Source: an uncultured Pseudodesulfovibrio sp. (GTDB lineage Bacteria > Desulfobacterota > Desulfovibrionia > Desulfovibrionales > Desulfovibrionaceae). Taken from it: DNA of 5,327 bases. The notes beneath the pieces are model-generated. The model saw only the letters and a list, made by a program, of their open reading frames with translations. It did no database searches and was not told where the DNA came from. Where the stretch lies: positions 1 to 5,327 of the forward strand of contig CAMYLL010000212.1 of NCBI GenBank assembly GCA_947259235.1, written 5' to 3'. Positions 1-5,327 of the stretch are shown here, one piece after another (positions within the stretch are counted from its first letter, which is position 1; each line of letters opens with the position of its first letter). Made by a program: the position numbers and the translations under genes.

Positions 1-382
1 CGTAGCCGGGGTAGGTGACCATGAGGGTCGAATCCTCCAGAAAGGACTGCACCACCTCTGCAGGCGGTATCTGGCCTTCATGGATCATTTTCACCAGCGA
101 CTTGAAGCTGTACTTCATGCACTTCTTCAGGCTCTTGTATTTGGGCCTGCCCGACTCGTCGGTCTCGAGAGCGGCCTCTTCCTCGCACAGATCCGTCTTG
201 ATTTTGGCCTTGATGCTTATCTGGTCGAACTCGTTCTTTATGGCGATCTTGATTTTGTGAAAATTATCGACGCAGGCCAATTCGTCCTTTCCGCCGTTTT
301 CCACGGCATCGGCCAGGTCGCGCAGGAACGCGGCCAGTTCTTTGCGGTCCGCCTGCCTTTGAATCTTACTGTTGTTTCCCAC
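1..382 (-). CDS. XXXCH-domain-like protein (GAK-system associated), C-terminus cut by window edge
   Basis: An open frame begins at GTG (382) and stays open for 127 codons to the left edge, so the 3' end is missing. Residues about 14-62 (from KELAAFLRDLADAVENG to QISIKAKIK) look like the helix-then-strand layout of an amphi-Trp-type domain. An acidic linker follows (about 66-77). Residues about 82-127 (YKSLKKCMKYSFKSL, GQIPPAEVVQSFLEDS, LMVTYPGY) match my memory of XXXCH-domain proteins of Desulfovibrio. That family is named with the GAK set (ATP-grasp, amphi-Trp, HprK-related kinase, CofD-like protein), whose function is unknown. The C-terminal part that would confirm the domain lies outside the window. 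The GTG start is chosen because GGAGG ends 5 nt before it. An overlapping ATG at 384 opens another frame that stops at 238 and sits only 3 nt from the GGAGG. An in-frame ATG at 415 falls inside a palindrome and lacks a good ribosome site. No signal peptide is seen, so the protein is probably cytoplasmic. The family assignment is from memory. Confidence 0.72.
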   Translation of the reverse strand, partial: MGNNSKIQRQADRKELAAFLRDLADAVENGGKDELACVDNFHKIKIAIKNEFDQISIKAKIKTDLCEEEAALETDESGRPKYKSLKKCMKYSFKSLVKMIHEGQIPPAEVVQSFLEDSTLMVTYPGY

Positions 383-387
383 ATGCT

Positions 388-392
388 CCTCC
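388..392 (-). promoter_or_regulatory. Ribosome binding site of the XXXCH-like gene
   Basis: GGAGG on the minus strand lies 5 nt before the GTG at 382 and only 3 nt before the overlapping ATG at 384. This spacing decides the start, because only the GTG frame stays open to the window edge. Confidence 0.7.
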
Positions 393-396
393 GTTG

Positions 397-418
397 TATA
401 TGTAAGTACAAACATATA
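397..418. promoter_or_regulatory. Near-perfect 22-bp palindrome, putative operator
   Basis: The arms TATATGT (397-403) and ACATATA (412-418) are exact inverted repeats around a central GTAC (406-409). The only symmetry breaks are the AA pairs at 404-405 and 410-411, so 18 of 22 positions obey two-fold symmetry. It lies 4 nt upstream of the GGAGG of the XXXCH-like gene and covers the best -10 candidate. This is the usual layout of a repressor operator for a dimeric helix-turn-helix protein. The regulator is unknown. A hairpin in the 5' untranslated RNA is an alternative reading. Confidence 0.5.
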
Positions 419-442
419 GCCTGATAAAATCGCAAGACTCAA
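413..442 (-). promoter_or_regulatory. Possible sigma70-type promoter of the XXXCH-like gene
   Basis: On the minus strand, TTGAGT (442-437) and TATATG (418-413) are separated by 18 nt, each matching 4 of 6 consensus bases. Transcription would begin near 406, giving a leader of about 24 nt that excludes the upstream in-frame ATG at 415. The matches are weak, and the call rests mainly on position relative to the gene and the overlapping palindrome. Confidence 0.3.
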
Positions 443-451
443 TGGGCGTCG

Positions 452-474
452 GTCAAATGTCACAATTCGTCACA
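452..474. repeat. Tandem GTCA-type direct repeats upstream of the putative promoter
   Basis: GTCACA occurs at 459-464 and 469-474, exactly 10 bp apart, with a related GTCAAA at 452-457. On the minus strand these read TGTGAC. They lie just upstream of the candidate -35 element of the XXXCH-like gene, where an activator binding the same DNA face twice would sit. The binding protein is not known. Chance is possible because the units are short. Confidence 0.3.
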
Positions 475-845
475 TACCCGATTCGATTGGTTCATCATGC
501 GGCGCACCGTTAACTCGTGTTGGGAGAAAATGGATGGAGGTACGTTAGCTGTTGGCGCCCGCCGTGTAAGGGTGCTGTTTTTAAGGAGATGTGCGCCATG
601 TGTCCGCATTTTCCTCGATGACACACGAGAGCAATGACAGTCCGTGCCTTATGCACATCATTCGACAGGGAGGTTCGACCAGGCTTTTCTACGAACACAC
701 AACGTAAGATTGGAGGCCGTACCAATCACTATAGCATCAAAGCTATCCCCCTTGCTGAAGCCGGGTCAAAGTGGTAGGTCAATGAACAGATACGAAGGAC
801 ACGCCAAGAAAGATTAAGACTATAAAATCATAATGTTGCCGCATA

Positions 846-881
846 GCCGAAGAAACAGAACTGCCGAGTCTTCTCTTCGGC
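846..881. repeat. Inverted repeat, 8-bp stem
   Basis: GCCGAAGA (846-853) is perfectly complementary to TCTTCGGC (874-881) across a 20-nt loop. On the plus strand it is followed by an AT-rich stretch (ATTAAAATTT) but no clean T-run. On the minus strand there is no T-run either. It could be a weak terminator, a protein-binding site or a fragment of a mobile palindromic repeat. No adjacent gene tells which. Confidence 0.35.
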
Positions 882-913
882 ACCATTAAAATTTCCCCCT
901 TACCTCACTTAAG

Positions 914-942
914 TTGACAACATTTGTGAATAGCACTGTAAC
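914..942 (+). promoter_or_regulatory. Possible plus-strand sigma70 promoter with perfect -35
   Basis: A consensus TTGACA (914-919) is followed after 17 nt by TGTAAC (937-942), which matches 4 of 6 bases of the -10 consensus. No credible plus-strand gene follows. A transcript starting near 949 would meet the stem-loop at 1052-1084 after about 100 nt. This could be a small RNA promoter or a chance match in AT-rich DNA. Confidence 0.25.
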
Positions 943-1042
943 TGTTGAAAAATTATCATATTTTTGAATCGATGTGTGTGAAAAAATGTGTGATTTTCAT
1001 TCCGAAATCACCGTATGACCTCGAAGAACACCAGCTATCACC

Positions 1043-1115
1043 CAAAAGTAACCCCCTGCCATGTTTGAAAAACAAGGCAAGGGGCGGCTTTTCAGTAACG
1101 TGGTGGGTACTTTTG
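1043..1115. terminator. Compound stem-loop, probable ppiB terminator or palindromic repeat
   Basis: The inner hairpin pairs CCCCCTGCC (1052-1060) with GGCAAGGGG (1076-1084) at 8 of 9 positions. After an A/A mismatch it continues with TGTTT (1062-1066) against AAACA (1070-1074) around a GAA loop. On the minus strand it is followed by TTACTTTT and on the plus strand by CGGCTTTT, so it may stop transcription in both directions. An outer inverted repeat, CAAAAGTA (1043-1050) with TACTTTTG (1108-1115), encloses the whole. It begins about 40 nt beyond the ppiB stop, the right place for its terminator. The nested design also fits a mobile intergenic palindrome. Confidence 0.55.
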
Positions 1116-1156
1116 CTCCTCCCCCCGGCCCCGAATGGCGTAATGCCCTCGGTGGT

Positions 1157-1651
1157 CTATTCGACCACGGTGGCCTTGGTGATGAACACGGGCTCGACCG
1201 GTACGTCATCGTGGAAGCCGCTGCGGCCGGTGGCCACACCCTTGATCTTGTCGACCACATCGGTCCCCTCGACCACCTTGCCGAAAACGGCGTAGCCCCA
1301 GCCCTGGGGATTCTTGCCGGAGTGGTTGAGAAATCCGTTATCCTTGACGTTGATAAAGAACTGGGAGGACGCCGAGTGCGGGTCCATGGTCCGGGCCATG
1401 GCCAGGGTATAGCACTCGTTCTTGAGGCCGTTGTCCGCCTCGTTTTCGATGGGAGCGCGCGTCTCCTTTTCCTTCATGTCCTTGTCCATGCCGCCGCCCT
1501 GGACCATGAATCCGTTGATGACGCGGTGGAAGATAAGCCCGTCGTAGAATCCGTCCTCGACATACTGCTGGAAATTGGCAGCGCTCTTGGGCGCCTTGTC
1601 GAAGTCGAGCTCGATGACGATATCACCCATGCTGGTTTCCATTTTGATCAT
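1157..1651 (-). CDS. ppiB: Peptidyl-prolyl cis-trans isomerase B (cyclophilin type)
   Basis: The 164-residue product is a complete single-domain cyclophilin that catalyses cis-trans isomerisation of X-Pro bonds and assists folding. It has no signal peptide, so it should act in the cytoplasm. The active-site segment [14 protein letters not shown] (41-54) supplies the catalytic Arg43 and the hydrophobic and Gln residues Phe48, Met49 and Gln51. SQFFINV (96-102) gives the conserved substrate-pocket Phe99. Phe107-Leu108 take the place of the Trp-Leu of eukaryotic cyclophilin A, as in E. coli Ppi[13 protein letters not shown] and [12 protein letters not shown] are bacterial PpiB signatures. The length equals that of E. 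coli PpiB as I remember it. The ATG at 1651 is preceded by AAGGAG with 7-nt spacing. The gene is separated by 184 nt from the glycosylation cluster upstream and may have its own promoter, although none is clear. Confidence 0.97.
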   Translation of the reverse strand: MIKMETSMGDIVIELDFDKAPKSAANFQQYVEDGFYDGLIFHRVINGFMVQGGGMDKDMKEKETRAPIENEADNGLKNECYTLAMARTMDPHSASSQFFINVKDNGFLNHSGKNPQGWGYAVFGKVVEGTDVVDKIKGVATGRSGFHDDVPVEPVFITKATVVE

Positions 1652-1658
1652 GTGAATA

Positions 1659-1664
1659 CTCCTT
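1659..1664 (-). promoter_or_regulatory. Ribosome binding site of ppiB
   Basis: AAGGAG on the minus strand ends 7 nt before the ATG at 1651. It supports that start over the internal Met codons at residues 4 and 8. A TATAAG string overlaps it, but a promoter there would start the transcript downstream of this site, so it is not called. Confidence 0.8.
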
Positions 1665-1835
1665 ATATGCCCGGCTCAGGCCCGGCGTGATTGCATTGAC
1701 AGACCGAGACCGGCCCGTCCTGTTGTCATGGAACTGATGGCACGCGTGTCCGTCAGGTCCTTGCCGCCCCCCTCTACCAAAGGTCCGGGCCGGAGGCAAA
1801 CGGCGTATACCGTGCACCCCCGAAGAGCCCGGCCA

Positions 1836-2318
1836 TTACTCGGCCGCCGTTCCCGCAGGCGGCTGCGCAGGGTCGTTGGGTGGGGCGCTCACGGAACCGC
1901 CAGCCTGACTGGACGGCTGTTCGTCGGCCTGGTCCGGCGGGGTCGCGCCCGGCGGCTGGCCTTCCGAGGCCGGATCTTCCTGCGCCGCGTCACGGATCGC
2001 GGGAACCCCAGCCGTGGCATTGTCAGCCACGATCGCTGCGTCGTCCCCTGCCCTGATCTCAAGCCCAGCCAAAGGATTGGCCTCGGGAGCAACGGTCTCG
2101 GGCGTGGCGGACAAGGGGGACCCCAGTTTCATGATGTTTTTCTCCATCACCAGGTCCACCTGGGGGGCAACTATCTTCGACTGGGCCGATGCGTAAGGAT
2201 TCATCGGCTGAAAGTCCACAGGGGCGGGCTTGTCCACGAACGCGGTGACAAGATATGCCAGAGCCATCCCCGCGAGGACCGGCTTGAGCAGCCGCGATAT
2301 GGTCGAGCCCCCGATCAC
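1836..2318 (-). CDS. Membrane-anchored protein with Pro/Ala-rich periplasmic tail, function unknown
   Basis: I do not recognise this 160-residue product. Residues about 10-28 (LLKPVLAGMALAYLVTAFV) form one hydrophobic segment after a short basic start, suggesting an N-in signal anchor with the rest in the periplasm. Residues 35-75 are moderately ordered-looking (QVDLVMEKNIMKLGSP). Residues about 111-160 are rich in Pro, Ala, Gln, Glu and Gly and are probably disordered. A single N-x-T sequon lies at Asn100 (DNAT). No Cys or lipobox is seen. The GTG start at 2318 lies 3 nt after the stop of the aminotransferase gene, so translation is probably coupled; the ribosome site is weak. An internal ATG at residue 18 would cut into the membrane segment. 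The layout of one membrane span followed by an EKNIM-type motif faintly recalls the N-terminus of type II secretion GspC, but no homology or PDZ region can be shown. Confidence 0.75.
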   Translation of the reverse strand: MIGGSTISRLLKPVLAGMALAYLVTAFVDKPAPVDFQPMNPYASAQSKIVAPQVDLVMEKNIMKLGSPLSATPETVAPEANPLAGLEIRAGDDAAIVADNATAGVPAIRDAAQEDPASEGQPPGATPPDQADEQPSSQAGGSVSAPPNDPAQPPAGTAAE

Positions 2319-2321
2319 GCC

Positions 2322-3452
2322 CTAGCCCCGTATGGCCGCGGCCACAGCTTCCTGATCCTTCTCGCTCAAGTACGGATGCATCGGCAGGCTGAAGATGCGC
2401 GCACCGATCTCTTCGCAAACGGGGAAATCGCCCGTTTCGTATTTGAGGTCGGCGAACGCCTTCTGCAGGTGCAGGGGCTTCGGGTAGTAGATGGCGGTCG
2501 GGATGTCGGCGGCCTTGAGCTGCCCCATGAGCTGATCCCTGTGGGCCGCGTCCTCTGCCAGAACGGAATACTGGGCCCAGACCGACGTGTTGCCCTCGGC
2601 CACCGTGGGAGTCGTCAGCCCCTTGATGTCTGCCAGCAGGGAGGCGTAGCGGTCGGCCACCGCCTGTCGTTTCGCGACCTCGTCGGGAAAAATGGCAAAC
2701 TTGGCGAGCAGCACGGCGGCCTGGATGGAGTCCAACCGCCCGTTGATGCCGAGGCGGACGTTCTCGTACTTGTCTTCGCCCATGCCGTGGACCCGGATGG
2801 AGACAAGGAGCTTGTGCATCTCGTCGTTATGGGCAAACACCATGCCGCCGTCGCCATAGCACCCCAGCGGCTTGGCCGGGAAAAACGACGTGCAGGCAAC
2901 GTCGCCCAGGGAGCAGACAGGCTTGCCCTTATAGGTAGCGCCAAAGGACTGGGCCGCATCCACGATGAGGAACAGCCCATTGTTGTGTGCCAGGGGTTCG
3001 ATGCGGTCATAGTCCGCGGGCTGCCCGAAAAGGTCCACCGCGATGACGCCCTTGGGGGTCAAGTCCTTGCGGGAATGCTTCACATCGCTGATCTTGCGAC
3101 GCAGGTCGTCAGGATCAATGTTGAATGTATGGGGGTCAATATCCACGAAAACCGGGGTCGCACCGAGCAGGGCGATGGCCTCGGCGGTGGCCATGAAGGT
3201 GAACGGCGTGGTGAACACCGCGTCACCGGGGCCCACCTCGAAGGCCATCAGGGCCATGATCAGGGCATCGGTCCCGGACGCGCAGCCCACCGCATGGCGA
3301 ACCGCGCAATAGCTGGACAGCCGACTTTCCAGCTCGCCGATCTCCGGGCCCATGATATAGGCGCCGTGCTGAAGAACGTTCTCTATACCGGTCTTGACGG
3401 ATTCCTCCACCAGGCCGTACTGCGTCTTGAGATCAATGAAAGGTATGCTCAT
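2322..3452 (-). CDS. DegT/DnrJ/EryC1/StrS-family sugar aminotransferase, WbpE-like
   Basis: This 376-residue protein is a complete PLP-dependent fold-type I aminotransferase acting on a keto sugar nucleotide in the cytoplasm. FIDLKTQY (5-12) and GPEIGELE (35-42) are the usual N-terminal marks. GTDAL (60-64) binds the PLP phosphate region, VDAAQSFGA (164-172) gives Asp165 and Gln168 for the cofactor ring, and SFFPAKPLGCYGDGG (189-203) holds the Schiff-base Lys194. GRLD (238-241) and SLPMHPYL (355-362) complete the set. The SFFPAKPLGCYGDGG form is that of WbpE/WlbC enzymes, which aminate UDP-2-acetamido-3-oxo-glucuronate to the 3-amino sugar using glutamate. The exact sugar is inferred, since no partner dehydrogenase, oxidase or acetyltransferase is in the window. 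The ATG at 3452 lies 20 nt after the oligosaccharyltransferase stop, with only a weak GCGAG ribosome site, and the next gene follows after 3 nt. This supports one operon and a role in making a glycan building block. Confidence 0.9.
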   Translation of the reverse strand: MSIPFIDLKTQYGLVEESVKTGIENVLQHGAYIMGPEIGELESRLSSYCAVRHAVGCASGTDALIMALMAFEVGPGDAVFTTPFTFMATAEAIALLGATPVFVDIDPHTFNIDPDDLRRKISDVKHSRKDLTPKGVIAVDLFGQPADYDRIEPLAHNNGLFLIVDAAQSFGATYKGKPVCSLGDVACTSFFPAKPLGCYGDGGMVFAHNDEMHKLLVSIRVHGMGEDKYENVRLGINGRLDSIQAAVLLAKFAIFPDEVAKRQAVADRYASLLADIKGLTTPTVAEGNTSVWAQYSVLAEDAAHRDQLMGQLKAADIPTAIYYPKPLHLQKAFADLKYETGDFPVCEEIGARIFSLPMHPYLSEKDQEAVAAAIRG

Positions 3453-3472
3453 ATTCTACTCGCTTTTATTGC

Positions 3473-5327
3473 TTATTGAACAACTTTATAGACTCGCGCA
3501 AAGGGCAGCCTGTCCACCACAAGTTTGAAATACGGAGCGATCTCCGGGTCGTCCGGGTCGCCGGTCAGGAGCCGTGTCATGGTACTTTCCCTGGCTATCC
3601 GGTCCAGAATGACGCTCTGCTTGCTGACCATGTTGATATACAGATGCTGGGTTTTGGGCAGCAACTGCGGCGAGAGGGTGTTCATGAAATAGGACTTCCT
3701 GTCCACCCCGGACGTATCGAGCAGGGTCATGTCGCTCACCAGCCCGCCGCCGCCCTGGCGGTTCATCACCGCGCCGCGCTGCACGTTGAAGCCAAGCTCG
3801 CCCGGGGCAAACACCTTCACCGTCGCCTCGTCGGTCGTTCCAGTCGCCAGATTCCAATTGCCGAAGTATGAAATCCATTTGGCCAACGAAAGATCCTTCC
3901 ATGTGACAACAACATATTGCGGAGGCGCAGCCGGATAATCCTCTCTGGAGAGTTGCTCGTCAAGAGCCGCGGACATCTCGCTGCGGGGGATTGCGTCCCA
4001 TACGGAGGCAGGGGACAACCCCGTCATCAGGTATGATTTCACGGGGTGCTGAGCCGAGAAAGCCACCATCCGGTTGGCCTTGTGCGGGGATGGCGTGCTC
4101 AGTACAAAGGCCACAGGGTACACCTCGCGCCCGGCATGCTTGCCGCCGTCGGCCATGGTTTCCCGTTCCGCGTAGTATTGGGTGGCATAGCCCCAGTCCC
4201 ACCAGGTCCAGACCAAGGAATCGGGTTCGCTCGCGTGGCCAAGCTCAATTAATGCTTCTGCATGTTCGCGAGGCACCACAGGCGTGATCGGAATCGTCGA
4301 ATAGATCGAATGGCAATAGAGGAGGAACCCTGCGCCAAGCAGCGCCTGCACCGCAAAATCAACAGTGGATTTGCGGTCGAACCGGCTGGAAACGATTCCA
4401 AAGAGCCAATACAGGCCGACACCGAGCATGACAGCCAGGGCTGCTCCGCCGAACATGGAGAAACGAATTCCAAGGACCACACTCGCCATCTGCAAGGCGA
4501 CCATCGGCAGCAGAAATACCGCCGCCGGTCGCAGCACAGCGACGACCGCCGTAGCTGCCAGGGCCAACCAGCAAAGCCAGGGAGCAAAGAGCCCGCGCTC
4601 CATCACCTCTGCCAGAGGGGCGAGGCGAGCTTCGATGATGCTCTGGAGGATGGACGGGTAGATCGGACCAAAGGCCGCCGACCCATCTTGCACGGCTGGA
4701 ACTTGCGTGCCCGCTCCCTTGAGATAATCAAAAACCTTGGCAAAGGCATAGTGCGCCGTGTTGCCGATGAGATTCGTGCTCAAAACCACCAGAAAGAGGA
4801 TAACAAGACAAACCAGCGGCTTATTCAGGACGCTTTTCCTTCCTTCCGCCCTGGAAAACACGACCACACTGGCAGCAGCAAGAAGTGTGGACACGGTGAT
4901 GATGAAAAATTTGTAGGGAACACCATACTGCCAGGATTGGATCAAGGAAATAGGCCACAACGTTATTGAACTAAAAAACCCGCCCGGCATGGAGGCCAGG
5001 ATGAAAACAATGAGGCCCTGAAAGGCGGTGGTCCTCCTGTCGGGAAGACCGATGGCAAGGGTCACCATGAACGCAAGACCAATGTAGATTACCGCGATAT
5101 TTACAATATCAGTGTGCCAGACACAAGCGACGCGTGTGGCGAGACCGAAAGCAAACGCCATCCACAGCTGTACTGTTTTGGATGGTCGTTTCGATTCACC
5201 GCTCCCGGACCGCCACCCTTCCCTGATGAGCCCGGACGTCCAAAAGGCCAGCATCCAGGCGATAAACATGGGCATCAGCAGGGTGAACATGTCAGTATCG
5301 AAATACCCGAGCCTGGAACGGTAGAAA
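3473..5327 (-). CDS. pglB: STT3/PglB-type oligosaccharyltransferase, N-terminus outside window
   Basis: The frame is open from the right edge, so the start is missing; 617 codons are visible. The product is a multi-pass inner-membrane enzyme that transfers a lipid-linked oligosaccharide to the amide of Asn in N-x-S/T sequons of periplasmic proteins. The first visible residues (GYFDTDM, with Asp10 and Asp12) form the second acidic motif of the STT3 family, which helps bind the catalytic metal. About ten hydrophobic segments follow up to residue 345. SIIEARL (229-235) may hold the loop glutamate equivalent to Glu319 of Campylobacter lari PglB. The C-terminal periplasmic domain starts with TWWDWGYATQYY, where WWDWG (375-379) is the sequon-recognition signature, and continues with DGGKH (393-397). 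About 150 residues, including the first catalytic Asp, must lie upstream. PglB with relaxed acceptor specificity is known from Desulfovibrio. The internal ATG at 5290 follows directly after the DTD motif and cannot be the true start. Confidence 0.93.
   Translation of the reverse strand, partial: FYRSRLGYFDTDMFTLLMPMFIAWMLAFWTSGLIREGWRSGSGESKRPSKTVQLWMAFAFGLATRVACVWHTDIVNIAVIYIGLAFMVTLAIGLPDRRTTAFQGLIVFILASMPGGFFSSITLWPISLIQSWQYGVPYKFFIITVSTLLAAASVVVFSRAEGRKSVLNKPLVCLVILFLVVLSTNLIGNTAHYAFAKVFDYLKGAGTQVPAVQDGSAAFGPIYPSILQSIIEARLAPLAEVMERGLFAPWLCWLALAATAVVAVLRPAAVFLLPMVALQMASVVLGIRFSMFGGAALAVMLGVGLYWLFGIVSSRFDRKSTVDFAVQALLGAGFLLYCHSIYSTIPITPVVPREHAEALIELGHASEPDSLVWTWWDWGYATQYYAERETMADGGKHAGREVYPVAFVLSTPSPHKANRMVAFSAQHPVKSYLMTGLSPASVWDAIPRSEMSAALDEQLSREDYPAAPPQYVVVTWKDLSLAKWISYFGNWNLATGTTDEATVKVFAPGELGFNVQRGAVMNRQGGGGLVSDMTLLDTSGVDRKSYFMNTLSPQLLPKTQHLYINMVSKQSVILDRIARESTMTRLLTGDPDDPEIAPYFKLVVDRLPFARVYKVVQ

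Larger units (their letters stand above)
383..1156. other. Long intergenic region with no convincing gene
   Basis: About 770 nt separate the start of the XXXCH-like gene from the stop of ppiB. Much of it, especially 770-1020, is richer in A+T than the coding DNA to the right. The frames open here are short, use poor starts or resemble no family I recognise. Supported content is a regulatory-looking block at 397-475, an inverted repeat at 846-881, a possible plus-strand promoter at 914-942 and a compound stem-loop at 1043-1115. A GGTTCGACC string near 669 looks like a tRNA T-loop, but its flanks do not pair. The middle part (about 480-840) shows only small hairpins, such as ATAGC/GCTAT at 731-746, and weak small frames. 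Confidence 0.6.

Noticed and set aside
238..435. A minus-strand frame containing the ATG at 384 next to the GGAGG.
   Set aside because: It stops at 238, is rich in Arg, Trp and Pro, and its ATG is only 3 nt from the GGAGG. The GTG frame 2 nt away is longer, better spaced and family-like.
665..690. GGTTCGACC resembling a tRNA T-loop.
   Set aside because: The flanking five bases on each side do not pair, and no acceptor, D or anticodon arms are found around it.
510..725. A 71-codon minus-strand frame starting with TTG.
   Set aside because: Rare start, no ribosome site, mixed composition and no recognised motif.
530..777. Two small plus-strand frames (530-637 and 634-777) that overlap by ATGA, the first ending in a string like the start of a receiver domain (RIFLDD).
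   Set aside because: They are only 35 and 47 codons. The family-like string stops after a few residues and does not continue in any frame, and the ribosome sites are poor. Chance is more likely.
1151..1169. A small hairpin at the ppiB stop codon (GTGGTC/GACCAC).
   Set aside because: A 6-bp stem overlapping the coding end with no T-run; the larger stem-loop downstream is the better terminator candidate.
1061..1690. A 209-codon plus-strand open frame across ppiB.
   Set aside because: It mirrors the cyclophilin gene on the other strand and starts inside the stem-loop. No family resemblance is seen.
1785..1832. A possible terminator after the anchored protein gene, pairing CCGGGC (1785-1790) with GCCCGG (1827-1832).
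   Set aside because: The stem is only 6 bp with a 36-nt loop and no T-run follows, so transcription may well continue toward ppiB.
1728..3479. A 583-codon plus-strand open frame opposite the aminotransferase and the anchored protein.
   Set aside because: It is antisense to a protein with a full set of aminotransferase motifs. Its translation is Arg/Gly/His-rich with no recognisable domain, as expected of a shadow frame in GC-rich DNA.

Overview
The window most likely comes from a sulfate-reducing deltaproteobacterium of the Desulfovibrio/Pseudodesulfovibrio group. This is inferred from family content, not a database match: an XXXCH-like protein of the kind found in Desulfovibrionales, a bacterial STT3/PglB oligosaccharyltransferase, and GC-rich coding DNA interrupted by an AT-richer intergenic stretch. 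All five supported genes lie on the minus strand, so transcription runs from high to low coordinates.

Right part (5327 to 1836): a three-gene cluster that reads as one operon. It opens with a PglB/STT3-type oligosaccharyltransferase whose N-terminus lies beyond the window. After 20 nt comes a DegT/DnrJ-family, WbpE-like sugar aminotransferase. After a further 3 nt comes a small membrane-anchored protein with a proline/alanine-rich tail, which I do not recognise. The first gene transfers a lipid-linked glycan to asparagine in periplasmic proteins. The second probably makes an amino-sugar nucleotide, plausibly of the 2,3-diamino-glucuronate type, for that or another surface glycan. The third carries one N-x-T sequon in its predicted periplasmic part, so it could be a client of the first.

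Middle (1835 to 1157): a 184-nt gap with no convincing terminator, then a complete ppiB-type cytoplasmic cyclophilin preceded by a strong Shine-Dalgarno sequence. About 70 nt beyond its stop lies a compound stem-loop (1043-1115) that is its probable terminator.

Left part (1156 to 1): about 770 nt without a convincing gene. It holds the compound stem-loop, an isolated inverted repeat, a possible plus-strand sigma70-type promoter, and a regulatory-looking block (397-475) upstream of the last gene. That gene starts with GTG at 382 and runs off the left edge. Its product resembles the XXXCH proteins associated with the functionally uncharacterised GAK gene set (ATP-grasp, amphi-Trp, HprK-related kinase). 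The near-palindrome just upstream of it and the possible GAK link are the most novel signals here, followed by the pairing of the oligosaccharyltransferase with a sugar aminotransferase and a potential substrate.
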